From Pseudomonadota bacterium (GTDB lineage: Bacteria; Pseudomonadota; Alphaproteobacteria; UBA8366), in contig JAYZAS010000010.1 in NCBI GenBank assembly GCA_036339585.1, positions 62,001-126,000 of the forward strand: a DNA stretch of 64,000 bases, read 5' to 3'. Shown here piece after piece: positions 26,690-36,340 of the stretch (position 1 is its first letter; every line of letters begins with the position of its first letter). The notes under the pieces were generated by a model that searched no databases, was not told the origin of the DNA, and saw only the letters and a list, made by a program, of their open reading frames with translations. Made by a program: the position numbers and the translations under genes.

Positions 26690-28090
26690 ATGGCGCAGCA
26701 CATCGTACGGGACAATCCTTACACGCGTGGGATAGCGAAATTCGTTTCTGGATTACGATATGATGATATACCGAAGAATGTTCGCGATCGCATCAAATTA
26801 CTGATTCTGGATTCCTTGGGGTGCGCTCTTTATGCTGTAGACTTGGAATGGTCTCAGATATTAATGAAAACACTTGGGCGCTCTGACAGCTCTGAACAGT
26901 GTGGTGTGTGGGGAACCAACCAACGTATTTCGGCGCCTCATGCTGCTTTGATCAATGGCACCCTAACCCAAGGGTTTGAGCTCGATGATGTACATCGGCG
27001 GGGGATTTTGCATGTGGGCGCGGTTACGCTGCCTGCACTAGTTTCTGTGGTTGAGCTGAAAGGTGCATTAAGCGGAAAAGACTTTCTAACCTCTGCTGTT
27101 GCTGGATACGAAATTGGTCCTCGTGTTGGTGTCTGCATGGGTAACGAGCATATCACACAAGGTTGGCACTCTGGAGCTACTGTGGGTGTATTCTCGGCTG
27201 CCGCTGGCGCATCATCTGGACTAGGCCTCTCTGAGGATCAAACAGTACATGCACTTGGTGTTGCTGGGACGCAGGCTGCCGGTCTTATGGCCGCACAATT
27301 CGGAGGCATGGTAAAACGAATGCACGCAGGTCGTTCTTCTCAAAGTGGTCTTTACGGAGCCCTTCTGGCAGAACAGGGATTCACCGGGATTACTGATGTG
27401 CTGGAGAGCGAGTATGGTGGCTTCTGCACCACTTTTTCGCGGTCTCAGGATCGCTTTGACTTAGAACAGTTAAATCATGGATTTGGCGACGTCTGGGAGA
27501 CGATGGGGATAGCCTTGAAATTTTATTCTTGTGTTGGCACTAATCATACCACGATGGATGCATTGAAAATAATTCGGGAGCGGCGTCCTTTTGAGCCCCA
27601 TGACGTAAAGGAAATTATTATTCACGGCTCCAAAGTTACCGTCGAGCATGTTGGTTGGGAATATAAGCCGGAGGGAGTAACATCAGCACAGCTAAACCTG
27701 CCATTCTGCGTAGCAACGATGCTGATTGAGGGTGACTGTTTTGTTGACCAGTTTAGTGAAGCGATTGTTGCTGATCCAACAAGAATGGAATTTGCAAAAA
27801 AAGTTAAGACGTTTGAAGATCCTGAAATAACCGCCAAGGGACCGTCTTACAGACACAGTGTTAATGTTGAGATCCACTTCAATGATGGGTCCGTTGAGAA
27901 AGAATCGGTTGAGGCAGCACGCGGCAGTGAAAAACACTTTGCATCTGATTCTGACGTCATAGAAAAATTTGAAAAGCTAGCCTCAAAGAGTTTGGATCAG
28001 AAACAAGTTGTTGAGTTACGCGATGTAATTCTTAATATCGAAGACGTTAAAGACGCGGGCACCATTGCGAGGCTTCTTACAGTAACGTAA
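26690..28090 (+). CDS. MmgE/PrpD family protein (copy 4)
   Basis: A 466-residue MmgE/PrpD protein. Landmarks are LLILDSLGCALYAVD, TQGFELDDVHRRGILHVG (active-site loop), GYEIGPRVGVCMG, HSGATVGVFSAAAGAS and GGMVKRMHAGRSSQSG. The frame is open to an ATG at 26654, but AGGGGAG six nt before the ATG at 26690 and a MAQHIVRDNPYTRGIAKF start favour the latter. It is divergent from the tctC-tctA transporter, which could supply its polycarboxylate substrate. Confidence 0.87.
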   Translation: MAQHIVRDNPYTRGIAKFVSGLRYDDIPKNVRDRIKLLILDSLGCALYAVDLEWSQILMKTLGRSDSSEQCGVWGTNQRISAPHAALINGTLTQGFELDDVHRRGILHVGAVTLPALVSVVELKGALSGKDFLTSAVAGYEIGPRVGVCMGNEHITQGWHSGATVGVFSAAAGASSGLGLSEDQTVHALGVAGTQAAGLMAAQFGGMVKRMHAGRSSQSGLYGALLAEQGFTGITDVLESEYGGFCTTFSRSQDRFDLEQLNHGFGDVWETMGIALKFYSCVGTNHTTMDALKIIRERRPFEPHDVKEIIIHGSKVTVEHVGWEYKPEGVTSAQLNLPFCVATMLIEGDCFVDQFSEAIVADPTRMEFAKKVKTFEDPEITAKGPSYRHSVNVEIHFNDGSVEKESVEAARGSEKHFASDSDVIEKFEKLASKSLDQKQVVELRDVILNIEDVKDAGTIARLLTVT

Positions 28091-28257
28091 CGTTTTAAGA
28101 AGATGATTTTGATATATCGACATTAGATCTTTTCAATGCATTAGCATACCTTTGGAGCTTTGAAGCGTGTTTGTCGCATTGCATGGCAAATGCAGCCTCA
28201 ACACCAACGGAGATAAACTGCTTGGTGTTTATGAGTTTGAGCCAAAACTTAGTTCAT

Positions 28258-29451
28258 TCACCCTATGATCTTTGATTTCTTAAGTTCCGCAATTTCATTG
28301 CTTGTGTAGCCCAAATCTTTGAGTATTTCTGTATTGTGCTGACCGAATGTAGGCGGTGGACTATCTACCCTAGGACCCTCCTCAGCATATTTAAATGCGG
28401 CAACGGGCACAGTATACTCACCATCAACTTCCTGGGATCCGTCCTTATAGCAGTGAAAAATATTACGATACTTTACTTGCGGGTCGGAAATCGCCTCCTC
28501 GACACTACGTTGGCGTGCAGCAGGAATATGATTTTCCTGAAGAAAGTCTTCCCATTCCTGAGCTGTTTTTGTCGCAATCAATTTTCTGAGTGCCTCAGCT
28601 TCTTGGGTTCGATTCTGTCTTCTGTAAGAATCTGATTTGTTAGCCCTCTCTGGCTGGCCAACCAACTCCCAAAATCGCGTATGTTGGCGGTGATTACTTG
28701 CTCCCAGAAGTAGCATGTTGTCCTCTGCCATATATTCACTATGGGTAGCCTGCCCTCTGTCGGGTGTTTGATAATCTAATTTTTTGCCGGTTCTAAGAGC
28801 GCCAGTGATCTGGGCTCCCATCAAAATGAACGCTGTATCTGTTAGGCAGCCATCGATATATTGACCATTTCCAGTCCGTTCACGTTGAAACAGCGCACTT
28901 GCTATTGCAAAGGCCGCAGTAGTCCCTGTTGCAAAATCAATTAGTTGAGGGCCGCACCGCATCGGACCTGTTTCGGAATTACCGGTTATAGACATCATTC
29001 CTGAATAACCCTGAATAACTTGATCGTATCCGGTTTGTTGGCCGCGTGGTCCCTCTTGACCCCACGCCGTCAACGAGCAGTAAATGATAGTAGGATTAAT
29101 CTTTTTAATGTCCTCATACCCAATCCCCAAAGCATTGAGCGCACCGGACCTGTAATTTTCTACGAGTACATCGGCTTCCTTTGCCAATGCTTTTATTATT
29201 TCTTGCCCTTTTTTTGTTTTTAGATTGACCGTAAAAGAGCGTTTGTTCGATCCTGTGGTGAGAAAACTTGTGCCCATATTACATTCATTTAATAAATGGT
29301 CAGAACCCGAGGTGCGGGCTTGATCTGGGTCTTCCGGATTTTCAACTTTGATTACATCGGCACCAAGTAGGGCAAGTTGATTGGTTGAGAAAGGCCCAGC
29401 AAGTACGTGGGTAATATCGATAACCTTAATACCTTTAAAGGGACGACTCAT
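28258..29451 (-). CDS. CaiB/BaiF family (class III) CoA-transferase
   Basis: A 397-residue CoA-transferase of the formyl-CoA:oxalate (Frc) / CaiB class, which moves CoA between carboxylates without ATP. It opens PFKGIKVIDITHVLAGPF and has GADVIKVENP. The catalytic aspartate should be Asp172 in GPQLIDFATGTTAAF, in the place of Frc Asp169. RTGNGQYIDGCLTD follows. The C-terminus with FGQHNTEILKDLGYT is typical and complete. It converges with MmgE/PrpD copy 4 and precedes nothing on its own strand nearby except the acyl-CoA dehydrogenase upstream. Donor and acceptor are unknown. Confidence 0.9.
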   Translation of the reverse strand: MSRPFKGIKVIDITHVLAGPFSTNQLALLGADVIKVENPEDPDQARTSGSDHLLNECNMGTSFLTTGSNKRSFTVNLKTKKGQEIIKALAKEADVLVENYRSGALNALGIGYEDIKKINPTIIYCSLTAWGQEGPRGQQTGYDQVIQGYSGMMSITGNSETGPMRCGPQLIDFATGTTAAFAIASALFQRERTGNGQYIDGCLTDTAFILMGAQITGALRTGKKLDYQTPDRGQATHSEYMAEDNMLLLGASNHRQHTRFWELVGQPERANKSDSYRRQNRTQEAEALRKLIATKTAQEWEDFLQENHIPAARQRSVEEAISDPQVKYRNIFHCYKDGSQEVDGEYTVPVAAFKYAEEGPRVDSPPPTFGQHNTEILKDLGYTSNEIAELKKSKIIG

Positions 29452-29572
29452 ATTCAGGTACTTCCTCTGATAAATGCCTTATGATCCAAAGCCAGAAGGT
29501 GTCAAAAGCACTCTTGGATTGTGTTTTTGGTGCTAACGGAGACTTATTGGGGTCGTTGCTAGCGTGGTCGTG

Positions 29573-30724
29573 CTAATGCGCATTCTTGATCATATCACGA
29601 GCAATGATAAGCTGTTGAATTTGCGACGTGCCCTCATACAATCGAAATAAACGGACGTCGCGATAAAAACGTTCGACTTTATATTCTGCAATATAGCCGG
29701 CACCCCCATGAATCTGCACAGCACGATCTGCGACGCGGCCAACCATTTCCGTTGCATAATACTTGGCACAAGCGGCTACACGCGCGGTATTTTCGCCTGC
29801 ATCTCTGCGTCTGCAAGCATCTAAAGTCATAGTCCGTGCTGCATAAAGTTCGGTTTCGCTGTCTGCCAACATTGCCTGTATGAGCTGAAAGTTTGCAATC
29901 GGTTTTCCAAACTGCTTACGTTCCATAGCGTAGGCTAGCGAGTCATCGATAAGACGTCTTGCCATGCCGACACAGGCTGCAGCCAGATGCAACCGCCCTC
30001 TGTCTAACACCTTCATAGCAGTCTTAAAACCCAAGCCTTCCTCATGCCCAAGTAATTGGGTTGCTGGCACACGGCAATCCTCAAAAATCACATCGGAGGT
30101 TAAAGTGCCTTTTTGTCCCATTTTTTTGTCTGTTTTACCCGTAGTCATCCCATCTGTACCAGCCTCCACCAGGATTGCAGAGACGCCACTTGCATTTTTA
30201 TCACTCGGGTTGGTACGAGCATATACCGTGTATAACCCAGCACGCGGCGCATTGGTAATATAACGTTTAGTTCCATTCAGAACATACTCGTTACCATCAA
30301 GAATAGCCGTGGTTTGGACCGCTTTTGCATCGGATCCAGCATTCGGTTCGGTAAGGCAGAAAGACCCTATGATGTCGCCTGCCGCCAATTGAGGTAAATA
30401 TTTTTGTTTTTGCTCTTCCGTGCCATCCATAACCAGGCCTTGGCTTCCAATTCCTATCGTCGTTCCAAATACCGAGCGAAACGCAGGCGCAGCTTTACCA
30501 ACCTCGAACATCAATCGCGCCTCCTCTTCCGTGTTGAGGCCAAGCCCTCCATATTCCTCCGGCACCGTCAGCCCGAACAAACCAAGTTCTTTCATCTCAT
30601 CTATGATATTCTCAGGAACTTCCCCTGTCTCTTCGACTTGGTCTTCGGCTGGCACCCACCGTTCGCGTACTACCCGTGCTATCGTGTCTTCGAGTTGCTG
30701 AAATATTCCTGTATCGAGTGTCAT
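29573..30724 (-). CDS. Acyl-CoA dehydrogenase
   Basis: A 383-residue flavoenzyme of the acyl-CoA dehydrogenase family, introducing the 2,3 double bond and passing electrons to ETF. Visible are the N-terminal helical domain with VPEEYGGLGL, the FAD-contact CLTEPNAGSDA, NGTKRYITNAP, the second signature HLAAACVGMARRLIDDSLAYAMERKQFG in parts, and QIHGGAGYIAEYKVERFYRDVR. The catalytic base is probably Glu364 in LYEGTSQI. AGGGGAT precedes the ATG. With the CoA-transferase 121 nt downstream it forms an activation/oxidation pair for a short or branched acyl-CoA. Confidence 0.9.
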   Translation of the reverse strand: MTLDTGIFQQLEDTIARVVRERWVPAEDQVEETGEVPENIIDEMKELGLFGLTVPEEYGGLGLNTEEEARLMFEVGKAAPAFRSVFGTTIGIGSQGLVMDGTEEQKQKYLPQLAAGDIIGSFCLTEPNAGSDAKAVQTTAILDGNEYVLNGTKRYITNAPRAGLYTVYARTNPSDKNASGVSAILVEAGTDGMTTGKTDKKMGQKGTLTSDVIFEDCRVPATQLLGHEEGLGFKTAMKVLDRGRLHLAAACVGMARRLIDDSLAYAMERKQFGKPIANFQLIQAMLADSETELYAARTMTLDACRRRDAGENTARVAACAKYYATEMVGRVADRAVQIHGGAGYIAEYKVERFYRDVRLFRLYEGTSQIQQLIIARDMIKNAH

Positions 30725-30839
30725 AAATTATCCCCTATAAACGACATACATCTTTACTAATTTGCTAGAATTCTCCAAGACACGGAAAACCTTATTCAAC
30801 ATATAAAGTCAAGGGACAGTCTGTCGCTATCAAACCGTA

Positions 30840-31718
30840 ATGTATAAAAACTTTAAAGAAAAATATACTAGCGTTTCAGGAGTAGAGATATTTCTCCGAA
30901 ACGGCGGAGAGGGTCCCCCCCTATTGCTGCTACATGGTTACCCTCAGAACCATATCATGTGGCATATGGTTGCCCCAAAGCTAGCAAATTATTTTACGTT
31001 AATCTGCCCAGATATGCGAGGTTATGGACGTTCAGATAAGCCAGCACGAGTGCAAAACTTTGAAAATTTCTCAAAACGCGTAATGGCTAATGATATGGTG
31101 AAAGTCATGGAAACACTTGGCTACAACAAGTTTAGTGTAATTGGTCATGATAGAGGAGGGCGATGCGGCTATCGTTTGGCTTTATATTTTCCCGATAGAT
31201 TAAAAAAACTTGTTGTGCTTGATATCGTGCCCACGTACGAACAATTAATTCGTTTGAATGCGAGAGGCGCATACGGTGGTTTTCATTGGTATTTTATGGG
31301 CCAGGAACCAGGCTTTCCAGAGAAACTAATTGGTGCCAACCCCGAGTTTTATTTTACGTTTTTGTGCAATAAATGGGCCGGCAAGGAAGATCCTTTCACT
31401 CCGGAAGCACACGAACAGTGCATTGCTGATTTCAAAAACCCTGAAACTATTCGTGCAACTTGTGATGAATATCGTAATAATGTCCGGGCAGATTTCGAAC
31501 ATGATAAAACTGACAAGGAGTCAGGACATAAAATCTCGTGCCCCACTTCAGTGCTATGGGGCAATCTAGGCAGGCCGGGTAGAAATGAGAGCCCGTTAGA
31601 AATATGGCGCGGGTGGGCCGTGGACGTGCAGGGACGGGGGCTCGAATGTGGACATTTTCTAGCTGAAGAATTGCCTGATGAGAGGGCAGCTGAGATAACG
31701 TCATTTATGGTGGATTGA
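30840..31718 (+). CDS. Alpha/beta hydrolase, haloacetate (fluoroacetate) dehalogenase-like
   Basis: A 292-residue cytoplasmic alpha/beta hydrolase. The nucleophile is Asp104 in IGHDRGGR, where serine hydrolases have Ser. The set Asp104, Arg105, Arg108, Asp128, His149-Trp150, Tyr211 and His272 lines up with the residues of fluoroacetate dehalogenase RPA1163 (Asp110, Arg111, Arg114, Asp134, His155-Trp156, Tyr219, His280), aligned from memory. This predicts haloacetate hydrolysis to glycolate; epoxide hydrolases share the Asp but not the HW halide pocket. The ribosome site is weak. It ends 5 nt before rmlA, an unexpected partner. Confidence 0.8.
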   Translation: MYKNFKEKYTSVSGVEIFLRNGGEGPPLLLLHGYPQNHIMWHMVAPKLANYFTLICPDMRGYGRSDKPARVQNFENFSKRVMANDMVKVMETLGYNKFSVIGHDRGGRCGYRLALYFPDRLKKLVVLDIVPTYEQLIRLNARGAYGGFHWYFMGQEPGFPEKLIGANPEFYFTFLCNKWAGKEDPFTPEAHEQCIADFKNPETIRATCDEYRNNVRADFEHDKTDKESGHKISCPTSVLWGNLGRPGRNESPLEIWRGWAVDVQGRGLECGHFLAEELPDERAAEITSFMVD

Positions 31719-31723
31719 AAAAT

Positions 31724-32599
31724 ATGGCTCGCAAAGGGATCTTACTCGCCGGAGGTGCAGGCACTAGGCTGTATCCATTAACATTAGCAATCAGCAAGCA
31801 ACTGATGCCTGTATATGACAAGCCTCTGATCTATTACCCTTTATCAGTTCTGATGTTGGCACGTATTAAAGATGTTTTGATTATCTCGACGCCCGAAGAT
31901 TTGCCTATTTTTAAGAGATTACTTGGTGACGGAACGGCGCTTGGAATGTGTTTTCAGTATGCGACTCAACGATCACCCGATGGTATCGCACAATCTTTCT
32001 GTATAGCTAAAAATTTCCTATCAGGTAGCCCTGCTGCATTAGTTCTTGGTGACAACATCTTTTATGGACAAGGCCTTAGTGCTAGATTGCAGGCTGTAAA
32101 TGCTAAAGAGATGGGTGCGACAGTATTTGCATATGCGGTCAAGGATGCGAAACGCTACGGCGTGGTTGAGATGAACGAATTTGGACGCGCCATTTCAATT
32201 GAAGAAAAACCTGCTCAGCCGAAATCCAATATGGCAGTCACAGGGCTATATTTCTGTGATAATGAGGCAGTTGACATCGCATCGACATTGACCCCCTCTG
32301 CAAGAGGTGAACTTGAAATTACAGACTTGTTAAATGATTATATGGCACGAGACGCCCTCAATGTGGAACTGTTGGGGCGCGGCTTCGCATGGCTTGATAC
32401 CGGCACACATGACTCGCTTCTTGACGCGTCAACTTACGTCGCTGCTATCGAGCGCCGACAAGACCAAAAGATCTCTTGTTTGGAGGAAATTGCTTGGCGG
32501 AATAAATGGATTAGTGACCAGGAGCTGTTAGCGTTAGCACAACCATTTTCTAAATGTGCATATGGTGTCTATTTAAAATCCTTAATTCAGCGAGGTTAG
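31724..32599 (+). CDS. rmlA: Glucose-1-phosphate thymidylyltransferase
   Basis: RmlA joins dTTP and glucose-1-phosphate to give dTDP-glucose, the first step to dTDP-L-rhamnose. The 291-residue product starts [20 protein letters not shown], the nucleotide-binding signature, then [28 protein letters not shown], and [21 protein letters not shown]. The ATG at 31724 is chosen over an upstream in-frame TTG at 31715 that overlaps the hydrolase gene. The length is typical. It leads the set rmlA, rmlC, rmlD with almost no spacing. Confidence 0.95.
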   Translation: MARKGILLAGGAGTRLYPLTLAISKQLMPVYDKPLIYYPLSVLMLARIKDVLIISTPEDLPIFKRLLGDGTALGMCFQYATQRSPDGIAQSFCIAKNFLSGSPAALVLGDNIFYGQGLSARLQAVNAKEMGATVFAYAVKDAKRYGVVEMNEFGRAISIEEKPAQPKSNMAVTGLYFCDNEAVDIASTLTPSARGELEITDLLNDYMARDALNVELLGRGFAWLDTGTHDSLLDASTYVAAIERRQDQKISCLEEIAWRNKWISDQELLALAQPFSKCAYGVYLKSLIQRG

Positions 32600-32602
32600 G
32601 GG

Positions 32603-33160
32603 ATGGATGTCTCCAAGACAGCACTGCCAGAGGTTTTGCTGATAAAACCCAAGAAATTTGATGATAATAGAGGATATTTCTACGAGAGTTGGAACCAGGA
32701 TCGATATGCTGGGTACGGTATACCCGGCGATTTCGCACAAGATAATGTTTCGCTATCAACAAAAGGCACGCTGCGCGGACTTCACTATCAGGCACCAATG
32801 GCTCAAGGCAAATTAGTCTCGGTGCTAGTTGGACGAGTTTTTGACGTTGCAGTAGATTTGCGGCGTGGAAGTCCTAGGTTTGGTAGTTGGGTTGGTATTG
32901 AGCTCAGTGGTGAGACGCGTGAGCAACTATGGATTCCAGAGGGTTTCGCACACGGTTTTTGTGTGATAAGTGAACGAGCCGAATTTTTTTACAAATGTAC
33001 GGCCCCCTATAATCCTGCGACTGAGCATACCATCCGATACAATGACCCAGAGATTGGAATCAAGTGGCCCGTAGAAGTGCCGGTCTTGTCTGAAAAGGAC
33101 AAAAACGCTTGTTCCTTGGCTGATGCGACCACGCTGCCAATGTTCGACAGTAAGCCATGA
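32603..33160 (+). CDS. rmlC: dTDP-4-dehydrorhamnose 3,5-epimerase
   Basis: RmlC epimerises dTDP-4-keto-6-deoxyglucose at C3 and C5. This 185-residue cupin-fold enzyme has DNRGYFYESWN, the KGTLRGLHYQAP segment with catalytic His61, VFDVAVDLRRGSPRFG, LWIPEGFAHGF and YKCTAPYNP. It starts 3 nt after rmlA and its stop overlaps the rmlD start (ATGA). Confidence 0.95.
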   Translation: MDVSKTALPEVLLIKPKKFDDNRGYFYESWNQDRYAGYGIPGDFAQDNVSLSTKGTLRGLHYQAPMAQGKLVSVLVGRVFDVAVDLRRGSPRFGSWVGIELSGETREQLWIPEGFAHGFCVISERAEFFYKCTAPYNPATEHTIRYNDPEIGIKWPVEVPVLSEKDKNACSLADATTLPMFDSKP

Positions 33161-34053
33161 GAGTTTTGCTGACTGGTAGACACGGGCAAATAGGCAGCCA
33201 TTTAGGCCACCTTTTGCTGAATGTATGTGAGTGCAAGTTGGTAAGCCGAGAAGAGTTCGATCTTAAAAAGCCATCAAATCTGAGGGCTGCCTTAACAAGA
33301 TTTAAGCCAGATCTAATAGTTAATACAGCTGCGTACACTGATGTTGACGGCGCAGAGAAAAATAGAGAGCATGCATTTGCCGTGAATGCATTGGCGCCTG
33401 GGGTCATGGCCAATTGGTGTGCGACTAATAATGCTGCCATGATACATTTTTCAACCGACTATGTTTATGACGGCAGCGGAAAGAGCCCTCACTTTGAAGA
33501 TGCTGAGCCACGGCCCGTGAATGTCTATGGGGAGAGCAAGCTAGCTGGTGATCGAGCGATCGCTAGTAGTGGCATTCCGCACTTGATTTTGAGAACGAGC
33601 TGGGTCTACAGCGCTTCGGGGAACAATTTCTTTGTAACGATGTTAAGGCTTGGGGCGGCGCAGGAAAAATTATCGGTTGTTTCAGATCAAATCGGTGCCC
33701 CAACATCTGCAGAGTTAGTCGCTTCATCAACAGCCAGCATTATCAAACAAATACATGAATTTGGAATAAGAGAAATTTTTGAAAAGGCAAACTTGGTTCA
33801 TTGTACTGCGTCCGGCCAGACAAGTTGGCATGGCTTTTCAGAGGCTATATTTTCAGGAGCGCGGCTGCGTGGGGCGCAGCTACGAGTTAAAGAGGTGAGA
33901 CCGGTATCGTCCGTCGAGTATCCAACACTGGCAACCAGACCTGCTAATAGTCGACTGTCATTAAAACGTCTCAAAGACAGCTATTCTATTGAAACGCCTG
34001 ATTGGCGTGACGAACTTGACAATGTTCTCGATAAAAAATTCGGTGTGAGGTGA
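33157..34053 (+). CDS. rmlD: dTDP-4-dehydrorhamnose reductase
   Basis: RmlD makes dTDP-L-rhamnose by NAD(P)H reduction. The 298-residue short-chain reductase has the Rossmann start RVLLTGRHGQIGSHL, VNTAAYTDVDGAE, HFSTDYVYDG, and the catalytic Tyr-x3-Lys in NVYGESKLAGD. RTSWVYSASGNNFF follows, and the RPANSRLSLKRL end is typical. No dehydratase gene rmlB is present in the operon or the window, so the pathway must be completed elsewhere. Confidence 0.94.
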   Translation: MRVLLTGRHGQIGSHLGHLLLNVCECKLVSREEFDLKKPSNLRAALTRFKPDLIVNTAAYTDVDGAEKNREHAFAVNALAPGVMANWCATNNAAMIHFSTDYVYDGSGKSPHFEDAEPRPVNVYGESKLAGDRAIASSGIPHLILRTSWVYSASGNNFFVTMLRLGAAQEKLSVVSDQIGAPTSAELVASSTASIIKQIHEFGIREIFEKANLVHCTASGQTSWHGFSEAIFSGARLRGAQLRVKEVRPVSSVEYPTLATRPANSRLSLKRLKDSYSIETPDWRDELDNVLDKKFGVR

Positions 34054-34056
34054 CGA

Positions 34057-35508
34057 ATGGCGGGTTTGGCCACAGTATTTCAAAAGTTTAATGTTTGCGT
34101 CGGCTCACTGCCTTGGCCATTTTGGGCTGTTTCCGGCACATATTTCCTTTGTAATGTAGTAATTGCTGTTTTCGCAGAGCCGGGCGCTAGTTTAGCTCAA
34201 GGAGGTGATGCAAATTCTTATTGGGATCCGGCAATAGCATTTCTGAAGTATGGCGATTTTGTTGAGCTTAACAATCCCGCGGAACCGAATCTGTATCGCA
34301 CACCGCTCTATCCATTAATGATCTCGGTGCTTGTATTTTTATTCGGAGAGTCCCCAGGGGCCGTTGTTAGTTTGCAGGTAATTTTGCTTTTTGGTGTTGG
34401 GGTTCTATTTAGGATCATTGTCAGTGACTGGCTGTCGGGCTGGGAGGATGTTGGGTTGGCGCTGGTTATCTTAAATCCTAATCTTCTTGGCACAGCCCAT
34501 TTAATTCAAAGTGAAACACTTTTCCTTTTTTTTATAACGATCGGGTTCTGGTCGTTACTTCGAATTGTCCGTAAAGATTTTAGATGGCAGAATGCTGTTA
34601 TTATCGGGATTGCATTGGCTTTAGCATGCCTAGTAAAACCCACATCACAATTTCTTGTCATCGCTCTCCCAATTTCTTTGCCAATAATCGCTTTATTAGC
34701 TGGTGCTAAATCTTCTTTTTGGAGATTATTTATTCAAGGAATTACGGCCAGTTTGGTAGCAATAGCGATAATGGTACCATGGGCTATGAAGCTTTCTGCT
34801 GCAGGCAATGGTTATTCACTATCAGAGCACGAGATTAGATATCGTTTTTTATGGGACCAAGTGGTCATGCTAGAGGCAAATATGCACGGGGTTAGCTATC
34901 ATGAGGCAGAAAAACGCATTACCGCCCCGGGGTCTTTTCATGCAAAAGTGATAGCCGCTCAAGGTGAGGGCTGGGACATGTTGAGTGGTGTGGAGAAATT
35001 CGCAGTCTTAGAGAGACATGGTTATGAAGCTATTTTGTCATATCCTGCCGAAATAATTGCAAAAGTAACAGCTCGATCTATCATTCAATTTATGTTTTCA
35101 GGGGGTGCCGGAAATTTCCACAATATTCTGGGAATCGATACCGCACGGTTAAATCGCGTCTGGTTTAAAACATCTCAACAAAACGTGAGAGCCATGCTAG
35201 TTACATTTTTTGGTGAGGCGCCGATGGCTGCTCTAAGTTTGAGTTTCTTGGCGCTTTTTTTTGCCTTTCTTACACGATGTATTGGCCTTGTCGGGATCTG
35301 TGCGATGTGGCGCCGCGGCCATTATGCCTTAATGTTCACTCTTTTAGCATTCATCGGTTATTTCGTCGCAGTACACCTATTTCATGGCAATTCTCGTTAT
35401 AGAATTCCAACAGAACCGGCTATGATGTTGTTTGCTTTGTATGGTTTTCAATTCGTTTGGGCAAAATTTTGCGACTGGCGGCGTAAAAAGCTTAGGGATA
35501 AAGTGTAA
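34057..35508 (+). CDS. GT-C fold membrane glycosyltransferase (PMT/ArnT-like), putative
   Basis: A 483-residue polytopic membrane protein with roughly ten hydrophobic segments. The first periplasmic loop has GGDANSYWDPAIAFLKYGDF and YRTPLYPLMIS, the pattern of GT39/GT-C lipid-sugar transferases in which an Asp in this loop is catalytic (here probably Asp50, in GGDAN). It starts 3 nt after rmlD and overlaps the next gene by one base. It may move a sugar, perhaps rhamnose, from a polyprenyl carrier to a glycan, lipid or protein. The precise activity is not known. Confidence 0.65.
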   Translation: MAGLATVFQKFNVCVGSLPWPFWAVSGTYFLCNVVIAVFAEPGASLAQGGDANSYWDPAIAFLKYGDFVELNNPAEPNLYRTPLYPLMISVLVFLFGESPGAVVSLQVILLFGVGVLFRIIVSDWLSGWEDVGLALVILNPNLLGTAHLIQSETLFLFFITIGFWSLLRIVRKDFRWQNAVIIGIALALACLVKPTSQFLVIALPISLPIIALLAGAKSSFWRLFIQGITASLVAIAIMVPWAMKLSAAGNGYSLSEHEIRYRFLWDQVVMLEANMHGVSYHEAEKRITAPGSFHAKVIAAQGEGWDMLSGVEKFAVLERHGYEAILSYPAEIIAKVTARSIIQFMFSGGAGNFHNILGIDTARLNRVWFKTSQQNVRAMLVTFFGEAPMAALSLSFLALFFAFLTRCIGLVGICAMWRRGHYALMFTLLAFIGYFVAVHLFHGNSRYRIPTEPAMMLFALYGFQFVWAKFCDWRRKKLRDKV

Positions 35509-36335
35509 TGGCAGTCCTTGATTATAAAAACTTGGCAGCGCGGTTACCCTCTGACATGGTGACTTTTCGGAATTCAGATCCTTTCCCATATATAGTTATC
35601 GACAATTTCTTGGAAAATAAGAGCGCGGAACTTTTATTAAAGGAGTTTGGTCAGACACCAAGCGACGGTGGCTCTTGGAATCAATATACTCATTTTAATG
35701 AGCGTAAATCGGGCCTTACTCGGATGGATGCAATGGGTGAGATTACGCGCAGTGTTATTGATGAATTGTCATCTCAAGAATTTATTAGTTGGTTAAGTGA
35801 ACTTTCAGGCATTGAGGGTCTCATGCCCGATCCCGACCTAGATGGAGGCGGCCTGCATGAGATAAAGGCCGGGGGCTTCCTTAATATCCATACGGACTTT
35901 TTATCTCACACAGAGCGTCCTAATTGGCGTAGACAGCTCAATTTACTTCTTTACCTTAACAAGGGTTGGCAGCGTGAGTGGAATGGTGATCTAGAATTGT
36001 GGGGTGAGGGCATGGAGTTTCAGGCTGCATCCATTGAGCCAATGTTTAATAGATGCGTAATATTTCATACAACAGAAAAAAGTTTTCATGGACATCCTGT
36101 TCCTTTGGAGTGCCCAGAATATGCCTCACGAAAATCGTTAGCACTCTATTATTTCAGTGATGCCGGTGTGCCATTGAAGTTAAAACCGACTTACTATAAG
36201 GCAAAGCCCGACGAATCTGTCACAAAGCATGTGTTGGTCGCATTGGACCGCTGGCTCGTGAGGGCATATTCTTTTCTCAAAAGATATACCCCTCTGAATG
36301 ACAGTATCGTCAGTAAGTTTACACGAAAAAAATAA
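35508..36335 (+). CDS. Fe(II)/2-oxoglutarate oxygenase, prolyl-4-hydroxylase-like
   Basis: A 275-residue enzyme of the 2OG-FeII_Oxy_3 type. His128 and Asp130 in FLNIHTDF and His194 in SFHGHPVPL are the iron ligands; Arg208 in ASRKSLALYYFS should hold 2-oxoglutarate. KAGGFLNIHTD and LNLLLYLNKGW are typical of this group. It overlaps the preceding gene by one base and closes the rml transcript. A role in hydroxylating a glycan, lipid or protein made by this cluster is plausible. It has no signal peptide. Confidence 0.82.
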   Translation: MAVLDYKNLAARLPSDMVTFRNSDPFPYIVIDNFLENKSAELLLKEFGQTPSDGGSWNQYTHFNERKSGLTRMDAMGEITRSVIDELSSQEFISWLSELSGIEGLMPDPDLDGGGLHEIKAGGFLNIHTDFLSHTERPNWRRQLNLLLYLNKGWQREWNGDLELWGEGMEFQAASIEPMFNRCVIFHTTEKSFHGHPVPLECPEYASRKSLALYYFSDAGVPLKLKPTYYKAKPDESVTKHVLVALDRWLVRAYSFLKRYTPLNDSIVSKFTRKK

Positions 36336-36340
36336 TATTA

